Source: Pogonophryne albipinna
Lineage: Eukaryota; Chordata; Actinopteri; Perciformes; Artedidraconidae
Length of the DNA stretch: 64,000 bases
Assembly: GCA_028583405.1 (NCBI GenBank)
Contig: CM053258.1
Location: 4,846,738 to 4,910,737, forward strand
Reading direction: 5' to 3'
Under the pieces are notes generated by a model, which did not search any database, was not told the DNA's origin, and saw nothing but the letters and a program-made list of their open reading frames with translations. Of the stretch, positions 44,223 through 64,000 are shown one piece after another; within the stretch, counting starts at the first letter, position 1, and every line of letters begins with the position of its first letter. A program made the position numbers and the translations under genes.

Positions 44223-46799
44223 ACACATGCAATAAAGTAGCTTGTCCAGTCTGAGTGGAACATTATAATATAAATACAAATAATAATTTCAGTGTTGTTG
44301 AGATGTGTTTCGAGATTTAAAGTTGTCAGAAAAATCACACAACAAAGCAGGTTCAAGGTTTCAAGTGTAAAGATTTTATTCGTTGCAGGGTATTCCACAG
44401 TAACAGAAACCTTAGTATGTTTAGGAATGTGTTATTGCCAATACAAGCAGACAGTAATGACGCACATAAACACATCATGCAGGCATCCCATTGGTTCACA
44501 GGAATGGCTTGAGGTATCGGCACGCTCTGATCACAACTCTCTCCTCTTGCTAAAGGTTAATTGTGCTGTAAATTGCAATTATATTCAGCTCACTCACAGT
44601 TTGTTTCCTCCTTACTCTTGCTTTTCCTCCCTTTATCCCAAAACATTTCAGACTTCTACTCAACCGTTTGTGTTGTTTTTCTGATGATTACATTTTGCCC
44701 TACTGGCTACATTTCAGCAAATGTCATAATTTGAATAAGCTCTTCTGGTTTTCCTTTCGTTTATCCATATTTGCCACCAACGCTAGCACAACATCCCATA
44801 CGGTTCAGAGATAAGTAATAACATAATTCAAGTGAAGCTGAAATCAAACAGCGTAAGGACTTAGCTAGGTTGACAGAACAGAGTGAGTATGAAATGGGTC
44901 TTTTAAAACTTGCAGATAAGGCGTGGTCTCTCTTCTTGTGATATGCAACGCTTGATATTATGCAGGAGAAGAAGCTGAATGTGTGGAGATTATTGGTGTT
45001 TCTAGGTTTTTTCCACGAGAGCAGCTGCAGCCACTTACCGGTGGTCAAAATGAAACAAATAATAAAGATATTATGACATCAATTAGATTAAATAATATAG
45101 ACATGATATGACATATTGAACCATGAAATTGTTAACTAACCCAATAGATATTTTAAACTCAGTTTATGAAATGCTGATTGGCTCTGCTTCTTTTCAAAAT
45201 AAAATAGTTACAAGTTGTGTTTTATTTGAAAAGATTTCCCACACGGTTTTATTTCAAAATGGCCGCTGACCCTTTTGGGTCCTTTCATTTTTTAAGTTAA
45301 AATACACTTTATGAAAAGGACATTTTAAAATAAAAGCAGCTGGAATAAAAATAAAAATGACCCGTCATGTTATCTTGAAAAAAAGCAGAATGTGACAGAA
45401 TTTCATCAAATTGATTGAGTTAAAAAGTGTATCAGATTATTTTACAATTTCAGGTTATCACCACATTTTAGTCTATATTTATTCATATGATTACCTATTT
45501 CATAATATCTTATTTATTGTTTCAATTTGGACCACATTGGGCTCCCGTATCTGTTCCAAAAAAGGTCATCATGCCTGATCTGCAAGTTTCATTTCCCTAC
45601 AGTACAGAATAAAGGGTGGCAAAATTAAAAAACTAATACAACTATAAATGCACATCTTGTGTAACAAGTAAGACACCTAATTTTAGCTACAGGACAATTA
45701 TCAAACATAATTTGGTTGCGTCCATTTGGTCCTGAGAAACACTGAGAATGAATCTTTCGCATCTCGCACCAATAACCCTGTAATTATTACACAAAAACAT
45801 AAATTGCATGAGAAAAACACCCGCCGTCTGCTCATCGACTGTTTCTTAGGAAAGGCAAGATTTGGAATCTGTTTAGCAGAGAAAATTCATTATAGATCAC
45901 AGGTAAAAAGATGGAATAAAAACTAGTCTAGCAGATTGCAACAAGTACAAAATGGTGCAAAAGTCTTTCTTGAAATGCACTTGTCTTAGTAGTTTCTATC
46001 TCCAAAAGCACTGGTGTAATAATGTCTTTTTACAAAGTCCACAAGAGGTAGTAGAAATGTCTTATGCAAACAAATGGAATCGCCACTTGGGGACACTTTT
46101 GGTGGACGCACACTACCTGTGGTCTTACAGCTGTACTAGATTCAAGGTGAGAAGACATTCTCGCTGATAAGGAACAATTGACCTAGTACAGCTTTTAAAA
46201 GTAGTATCTTTTACAAACAAGGTGTAAAGATCAGAGTGCTCCAATTAAAGATGTGAAGAAGAATTTTGTTGGAGTTGCTAAATGTCTCCAGTTCTTGGTC
46301 TATTATCCTGACACTGATACAATCAAGAGAGGCATTTGCTTGTAAAAGTTACATTTAGTGTAATTCATCTAAAGATTAACACAAAAAAAACCTGAATGAA
46401 GGCGTTGCACAAATGAGTACAATCCTGATTTGTGCGTTTATAGCAGTCTATGGTTTATAGTCTTAAAAGTGTATCAAAAGGACATCTCAGACCCTTGGTT
46501 GATAAAACAGCAGGGCCTGAGAAGGAGAGAAACACCATCTGAAAATATAAACGTTAGCCCCTGATAACCTAAAAGATTATCCAATAACTTGTTTAATACC
46601 GTTTTGGCAGTGAAATCAAATGAAATCATATGCAGTTATGCCAGCTGGGTCCATAAGTGTACAGTTTGAGCTAATCTGTTTTGTTTAAATTGAAATACTG
46701 AGCATTGCACGTGAAGGAAGAAAACAAGCCGCTACAGAAGCTCAGTATTTGAGGGGATTAAGGAAGTTGCTTGAAGGCCATGTGTACAAACATTAGGCC
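44223..46799. other. HECA-ABRACL intergenic, right part
   Basis: 2.6 kb, AT-rich; no open frame with recognisable content. Part of it should be the ABRACL 3' UTR. Confidence 0.35.
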
Positions 46800-48508
46800 T
46801 TATTCCTGGAGCAGAGTGATACTGACGCTATCATGTACGCCCTGCAGCAGCAACTCGCTGTCGTATTTGACCACCTTCCTCTTCTTGGCCGCCTTCAGGG
46901 TGCCCACCAACGCCTCGAAGATGTTGGCACACTGGTCGTCGTTGAATAAGACCCCGAACGTCACGCTGGTTTGACCGTCGGCATCTGAAATAAGAGGCAG
47001 ATTGATATATATATCTTAAAAGTAATAATGCAAACGAATGTCTGTATTTATGTATAATTGGCCAAGACTTGGAAGGAAAGGGGTAATGTATGTGTATGTG
47101 AGCAATAACGTGTAGATTGGAGTGGACTGTAAACTGGGGCGGGTGTGATTTTTATACATCTCCATTTATGTTATATATTTGTGGAATAAATAAAAAGTTC
47201 AAAAAAAAGAAGAAAAAAAGAGTAATAATGCTCTGAGCTTTCAGGTGTTGTTATTTCATTTCATTTTCATTTAATCGTTTATTTGAAGAGGGACAGTGCA
47301 CATTGATGAACACTTAAACAATAAATGCTTCAAATGTAAATATGCCGGATTTTAGCTTTGAGCTCATTTCCATCCGTAATCCCTCACATACAACATTTAA
47401 GAACATGACTTTTATATACATAGCAAACATAAATACATGATATGCAGAAAGAGCATGAGCAGCATATACAAGCATTAACCACATGGCAGTACAATGTAGC
47501 AGCTACGACATATAAAGTGCAGGAGAAGATACAAGTGCTTGTGTTAAAGTGCATTTAGCGGTAATTGCCCGTCTGTTTGTTTCTCAACCATTCTTTGAGT
47601 TGACCTATAAAGCTATTGAGAGTGGGACAATCCCGTATCTCAGTTGGGAGGCTATTCCACAACGAGCTGCCTTTAATGGAGAGGACATTTGGACCGAAAG
47701 TGGTCCGTCTGATGGACTTCACAGTCTCCTCTGGCTTCTGACCTAGTGCAGCGTCCAGTGTGTTTTTTGTGGATGAATTCCCCTAAGGGAGGGGGGGGCA
47801 GTCCATGTAAACATTTATAAAAAAAACACATACTTTTAAAAAGACAAATTGTCAAAACTCAAGAAATTGTGTTTTTCAAGGAAGTAGTCACAACAAATAA
47901 ATGGGAATGAAAAGTGCAGTCACCCAATGCAATACTCCTCCTTTTTTTTTTATTCAGCAAATTGCTGTCAACATCTTTAAGCCAAAAAAGGCCAAAATAG
48001 TTAATAACAGGTTAAACCAATGTCAGCCAACAACTCCTTAATAATTGGCTTGAAAAATATTGGATTAGTGTAAATATTGGATTTTTTGGATGCAACCGCG
48101 AGCAGTATGAGAAAAATAAAGAGCTTTTTGAACATTAAAGCAGGGAAACATGTCACAGTAGGGGCACAGAATACAAATATGAACCAAAACATTAGCATAA
48201 AAGGGCCTCTTTAAGAGATTTTTTGAGACTCAATACAAGTGAAGACGGAAGGCTTTGTAACCTGACACTGGTTTATTTGTTTTAGGGCAGTGAGCTGGGA
48301 CTAAGGTCAATTACTGATCAACATCACATGATTGCATGTTTATGGTTCATTAGAATTCATAGCATGAACATGGTTAATTAAACACGGTAAGATGAAACAC
48401 ATCACAATGAACCTCTAATAGGCGTACAGAATATAGCACTGACTTACTTTTACTGCCAAGTCGCTGAATCTCCTCCACCAGCCGTTTGACTTCATGGTCG
48501 ACATTCAT
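46800..48508 (-). CDS. ABRACL: Costars family protein ABRACL
   Basis: Two coding exons: 48448-48508 (ATG at 48508, GTAAGT donor, phase 1) and 46800-46984 (TTTCAG acceptor, stop at 46800-46802). They give 81 residues, the length of the human protein. The sequence starts M-N-V-D-H-E-V, continues L-V-E-E-I-Q-R-L-G-S-K, then F-G-V-L-F, A-L-V-G-T-L-K-A-A-K-K-R-K and L-L-L-Q-G-V-H-D and ends L-L-Q-E. This is a whole-protein Costars domain (winged-helix-like), as in the C-terminus of ABRA, and acts in actin dynamics and cell motility. A CTAG acceptor just before the ATG shows that the 5' UTR is spliced; its first exon is not located. It lies in tandem with HECA and head-to-head with REPS1. Confidence 0.96.
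47240..47860 (-). mobile_element. LINE fragment with reverse-transcriptase C-terminus and 3' UTR
   Basis: In the ABRACL intron. On the minus strand the coding end reads S-L-W-N-S-L-P-T-E-I-R and stops near 47558 after N-Y-R. A frameshift separates it from F-I-H-K-K-H-T-G-R-C-T-R-S-E-A-R-G-D upstream. The 3' UTR runs left to about 47240 (GGGACAGTGCACATTGATGA on the plus strand). 5'-truncated and dead. Confidence 0.75.
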
Positions 48509-48513
48509 TGTTG

Positions 48514-51000
48514 CTAGAAGGGGTAAAGAACATCGAATTAATTACCACAAATAGACTTAGCTTAACAAAAGTGTTTTTTAAAGCGTGTACACAGTGCAGA
48601 GGAGACGAGCAATTGGTCATGCTACTTTCTTGCAGGGGGGAGACAACAAAAATGGTGTCATTTTAATGTCCTGTTGCTAAAAAGTAAATGTATTCTTAAA
48701 TATAGGATCCCTAATTTTCGTAAATGCTTAATACATGAATCAGCGTGTAATGTAGTTACCATTTGTTTTAACAATCCTTACTGATATCGAAATGTTGGAC
48801 CACATATAATATGATATAGTCACTTCAAAAAATGTCTTTCTTTGCCAAATTCTCAAAAGGGGGTTACTAATTTAGAAGAAAATATAAAATTATAATTTCT
48901 CACATAAATACATTTGATTATCAGAGACACAGTTGCAATTTTGCCAGAATAGTGAATGGGATTAAAACATGTTTGAATCAAAATTAAGTTTTTTTTGGTA
49001 TTTTCTTTTATGCCGAATTCTCAAAAGGCGCATACTTATTAAGAAAAGAATATAAATTACAATTTCTCACATCATTAAATGTGATTATTAGGGAGATTGG
49101 TGAACGGGGTCTGGGACAAAGGTTATCTTCTTACAATAAACGGCCATTTAAAAAGGAAACTAAAATGCCTTTTTCATTCATCAAAAACACACTAACAAAA
49201 GCATAATCGATGCATTTAATTCTAGATTTATTAAATGAAGGATTTAATAAATGTATAAATAAATAGTGCAGTATTGAGATGAACGGAGCAGGCTGCAACA
49301 AGAACAGGGCGTACTGTGATCAATGCGGAAATGGTACCATTAGCATTCAGAGCTAGCCATCACTGAGCACAAATCCTCATTGTAATTCATGCATTTCAAA
49401 CATGTGCAGTCATTCTTTAGTTCGGGTTATGTGTCTTAAATTGCTTCAGGTACAAAAGAAAGACTTTGAATGAGCACCGGATACGAGCTTGCCCCGGTAT
49501 TGTAGCTTCTTACGTTCAACAAATGATCCGCTGATAAACGGATATTATATGTGGTGAAGGAATAATGTAATAAAAGTCAACATAAAACCAGTTTGTTAAC
49601 ATATTTACCTTTTGTTTTATGGTTCTGGATCCTAATAAGAAGATGACCGACTTTCTGCTCCGGTGAATGATGCTGATGCGTTCAGTGTCTGCTCGGAAAT
49701 GATATTCTTTGTCTTGGTGCACTGATTGATTTCTCCATGTCATTAATTTCGACATCGTCATTTTGTAACAGAGGGAAGGTTTAAAAAAGTAACAGATGAA
49801 TTACTGTAAATGAATTATGAAAAATAAGTAAAATACTGAATTAAAAATATATATATTGGGACCAAGGATTATGGAGGTTTTAATAATACATAGTCAAAGA
49901 AAGAACACAATGTTCACACTATTCTAACAGACTGTTCTATACATATAAATAATCCGATTCGAATATTAAATAGTATTAAAAGAGGTTTTTACCAATACCT
50001 AATGGCTCAGTGTGAAAACAATTACTAATAACGGTCATACTATGTGACTGGGAGCTTCAGAAAATGTAAAAAAAAGTAACCTTTTGCTCAAGGGGGCAGC
50101 TGTAAAATATTAAAATGCATGAAAAGATGTGGGTCACGGGGTCTTTCAACAGATAATCAGATTTCCCATAACCCTTAAAGGCACCATTAAAGCTTATCTG
50201 ACTTCATCGTGACACAGCTTTCAGAGGCTCCTTATATGGCATGGGAGAGAGATGCCTGCTGTCTCTACAAACAACAAGTTACCTTTTCTAATACTCCAGA
50301 AATGACACCCAAATACAAAACCAATAATATCTTTTTTTTTTAAATCAAGCCTTTGGAGCAGTGGCGTTACATTTACACAAGCACACCAGAGACATTTCCT
50401 TTACACAGAACATTTCCAGCATCACAAGTTAACTGTGACCTTTCAATCACTGCAGACAGATTTTGGTATTGATGCATATGTATGTAGATAATATTGCTCG
50501 GCCCATAATAGCTCATTGGCATGACTCTGATTATCTTTCCCTGTGTCAAACCTCTTCTCATATATCTCTTCCTTTCCATCCTTTCCTTTTCTTATGTCAT
50601 CCCGTCTTCCTGTCCTCTTCCTTCCACCTGATTTGGCCTCATGGGTTATGTTGTTGTATTTTTGTTTATGGAATAATGACTGGGAGCTATGGGCATGTGG
50701 AACAAATGGAAAAACTATAACACATACCCAATTACCACTCTTCTTTAGTCATTGGGTCAATGTATTATTTACTAACAACATGTCATGCAAAAAGCTTTTA
50801 TTGTGACAACATTTTGTGCTTGTTTTATTATAATATGATGTATTCTCCTACTATTATTACTGCATTTTAAATTCTTATTTACATACTATAATCATTAGTG
50901 TTCGTCCCTATTTATTAACGGACTGATATTTACATATAACACATCTTCCCCTATTAATTACCAACATAGTCGATTATCCCGGTCCCTGAAGGCCAAGCAA
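48514..51000. other. ABRACL: ABRACL upstream region / 5' UTR intron
   Basis: 2.5 kb, AT-rich. A near repeat is visible: CCAAATTCTCAAAAGG (48845) and CCGAATTCTCAAAAGG (49014), each followed by AGAAAA.ATATAAA and TTTCTCACAT. No gene recognised. Confidence 0.4.
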
Positions 51001-51027
51001 GCTCGCGCTGATTCGGAACGTAGCCCA

Positions 51028-51037
51028 GTGACGTCAC
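51028..51037. promoter_or_regulatory. Palindromic CRE (GTGACGTCAC) in a GC-richer patch
   Basis: A perfect CREB/ATF-type site within a short CpG-containing stretch (50975-51070). It could mark the ABRACL promoter, because the gene's first exon must lie upstream of 48513. Confidence 0.3.
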
Positions 51038-51574
51038 GAGACATCAAGCTAGCTGCAAAAAAACCCTGAGCGAAAACCGGAAATTGATGGAACTTATTTT
51101 CACAACAAAAGCTCACACTGGTGTATTTTGGAGGGCTTTTTTTTGCTATTTTATGACAGCAGTCTCCTGTGTGTTGGAGTTAAATGAACTTACATCTCCA
51201 CGTATATCGTTTTATGATTCATAATTAAAGTTGAACATTTGAGTAATTATTTGATTGGATTTGATTTGCTGTACAACCTTATCCTAAATGGATGTCTATG
51301 AGTCAGAAGGTTGGTGGTTCAAGACTCATCATGGCAAAGTGTGAGAGATGATGAGATATGGAAAGCAAGATGGTGTGATGTGATAATGTGAAAACTGTAA
51401 CTCCCGGTTGGTACCAAAAAAGGCAGGCAGGTGTACGGGTGGGCAGACAGAGACAGATTTTGTTTAGTCTCAAGGAGACGCCCCAAAAACCTCAGAGGGA
51501 CGTGACTTTTTTTTTCATTTCCTTTATTATCATTTTGAGTTTTCATGTTTTGAAATATTTTGTGTCCTGGCCAG

Positions 51575-52440
51575 CCTAATCATCATCATCATCATCATCA
51601 TCATCTTTATTTAAAGAGACTCTTGGTCCATTATTACAAAAACATACAACACTCAAATATAAATTAAAAAAGGCAGTTATACCAATGTTTCCACAGAGGT
51701 GACTGGTATCGTACAGCACTGAAACACAGAGTAGAGAGCAGCATAATGACAGAGTTATGAGAAACATTCAATCGACAGATGAATTTGTACATTAGATTTC
51801 TCAAAAGAGCATGGAACGTGTTGACTCGTGCATTACAGAACATTTCACTTGCACTGCACCACCTTGGTTTTCTAAGCAGTATACGCAAACAGTCATTATA
51901 TGCAACCTGGAGCTTCCTGAGGCTCGCCTTCTTATACTTGACCCACAAGGGGGCAGTAAGTATAGAGAGGAGTGCAATAAGCTCTAAAGAGGTTCACCTT
52001 AACCTTATCTGAACACCAAGAGAATTTTCTAGCCAACATGCTGGCTTGTATAAGACACGCCGCTGTCTATACATGTCATCATCATCAGCCATTTCATCTG
52101 TGATGATGTGTCCCAGATACTTAGTGTTACAGCAAACAGACAGCACCTGTCCTGACAGATAAAATGTTGGAAAACAAAGGTTCTTATCCCCTTTTGCTCT
52201 GCAGATCATTACAGCGCTCTTCTTAGCATTGTATTTAACGTCAAATTTGACTCCGTAATCAGAACAAACATTTAGCAACTGTTGAAAACCAGCACTGCTA
52301 GGAGAAACAATTGCCAGATCATCAGCATACATAAGATGGTTTACAATCACATTACCAATCACACACCCTGTTTTACAGACACTTAAATCATCTGATAGAT
52401 CATTCATATAGATATTAAAAAGGCTTGGTCCAGTCATTTC
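51575..52440 (-). mobile_element. Rex1-like LINE, 5'-truncated, reverse transcriptase remnant
   Basis: Minus-strand frames encode M-T-G-P-S-L-F-N-I-Y, L-M-Y-A-D-D-L-A-I-V-S-P-S (the catalytic YADD box), C-N-T-K-Y-L-G-H and, after at least one frameshift near 51950-51995, a C-terminal domain with C-L-R-I-L-L-R-K-P-R-W. The 3' end has a GAT repeat tail (51577-51606). The N-terminal part is missing and frames are broken. Confidence 0.85.
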
Positions 52441-52519
52441 AAATAATCTCCAAACTGTTAAACTCAGTGGTTAAAGCAGGCAGTCCATATCTAGACCACT
52501 GGTTAAATTAAGCAAATGC

Positions 52520-52610
52520 ATGGAGGGCTTTTACTTGTGATTACATATTTTGACAATATTGTATTTGTACTTTTACCCAAGTATCTGAATACTTGTTCCA
52601 CCACTGACCA
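52520..52610. repeat. Partial AAGTAC-family MITE end
   Basis: TGTACTTTTACCCAAGTATCTGAATACTTGTTCCACCACTG resembles the terminal part of the elements at 12090 and 19259, without a right end. Confidence 0.5.
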
Positions 52611-52739
52611 TAGTGTGTATGATACAATATGTTCACAAACGTTGCCAATAAACTGATTCTGAGATGTTCAAGGGCTGTTTTAATTTGAAAAAATCCTTCC
52701 GGAAGTTTCAATTCAACTGTGAGTGGCTTTACACTGGTG

Positions 52740-53318
52740 GCAGGAATGGCGGCTAAGATTACTAGAGGAAGGAGCCCAAATAATCCATGAAACTTTACTT
52801 CTAACAGCCCCGCTGAGGAATTTGTTTCCAGAGAAACGCAGAAACACCATCCCATGACGGACTAAAGGGAGAACGAAGCGCTATAACGTGAGATAAACGC
52901 GGTTAGTTGTCCAGCTTTGAGAAGGTGGACGCACTTTGCTAGTTAGCTTAACGTTAACTGCCACTGACTTTGATTCAAGGTAGCGGTTAGCTCGCAGTGC
53001 TGCTAGCCAGCTGTTGGCTACTTTTCTTGGCTGGCCCAACAAGTTAACTAAGTCAATAACTGTATGGAAACATTCCTCATTTTAGTATTTGAGTGGTGAG
53101 TAGCTGTCATTGTGAACAGATAGTATTGGGGGCTTTTACAGAGAGTGGGCTCAGGCGACAACAGCGCGTTGAGAACATTATTCCTGCTAACCTAGCTAGT
53201 GCTGGAAGGCTAGCTAAGTTTGAAGTCTCGCCCATTTTTTTTTGGTCCTGTCCTAGCCATTGGCTAAGGGATAATCAACAGCCAAGTAGCCCGGTTTTCA
53301 GGGTCGATTGGTACTACG
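52740..53318 (+). promoter_or_regulatory. REPS1: REPS1 promoter / 5' UTR region
   Basis: GC-richer sequence with repeated GCTAGC/GTTAGC words just upstream of the REPS1 ATG (53319). CAGGAATGGCGGCTAAGATT (52740) is YY1-like. No TATA box is obvious. Confidence 0.4.

Positions 53319-64000
<10,682 letters not shown>

Noticed and set aside
51664..52437. Functional reverse-transcriptase gene
   Set aside because: YADD box present, but 5'-truncated and frameshifted between the two frames, so it is a dead LINE.

Overview
This is a 64 kb piece of a vertebrate nuclear genome, almost certainly a ray-finned (teleost) fish. The genes are split by GT-AG introns. Proteins that I can read across exons match vertebrate families (MTIF3, HECA, ABRACL, REPS1 and an adhesion GPCR). 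Introns and spacers are packed with fish-type repeats: hAT-type MITEs, Rex1/L2-like LINE 3' ends, a tRNA-headed SINE and very long (CA)n and (TC)n arrays. There is no operon, CRISPR array or other prokaryotic feature. No database was searched; family names rest on motif and sequence recall.

Layout. 1-279: last two coding exons of an unidentified coiled-coil gene (+). 1131-20969: a 21-exon, 886-residue adhesion GPCR of the ADGRG type (-), reconstructed exon by exon. It has a signal peptide, a complete F-type lectin (fucolectin/FTP) domain, a GAIN/GPS region with an H-L-T cleavage site, and seven membrane segments. About 22.5-28.4 kb: MTIF3 (+), mitochondrial initiation factor 3, divergent from the receptor. 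30465-42101: HECA/headcase (-), convergent with MTIF3. 46800-48508: ABRACL (-), an 81-residue Costars protein. 53319 to the right edge: REPS1 (+), nine coding exons seen, cut by the window end. HECA-ABRACL-REPS1 keep the order and relative strands I recall for human 6q24; MTIF3 (human 13q) next to HECA does not.

The four recognised housekeeping-type genes have no obvious joint pathway: MTIF3 acts in mitochondrial translation, HECA in growth control, ABRACL in actin dynamics and REPS1 in RalBP1-linked endocytosis. The most unusual item is the receptor, which puts a soluble-lectin fold on the N-terminal fragment of a self-cleaving GPCR. All exons 2-10, including the two lectin exons, sit between phase-1 introns, so the ectodomain looks built by exon shuffling. 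Its sugar-binding motif is altered, so the ligand may no longer be plain fucose.

Repeats carry several structural signals: three-deep nesting in an MTIF3 intron, a solo LTR inside a hAT MITE, inverted hAT copies bracketing REPS1 exons 6-8, two (CA)n arrays filling most of one receptor intron, and a SINE that shares its 3' tail with a LINE in the same window.
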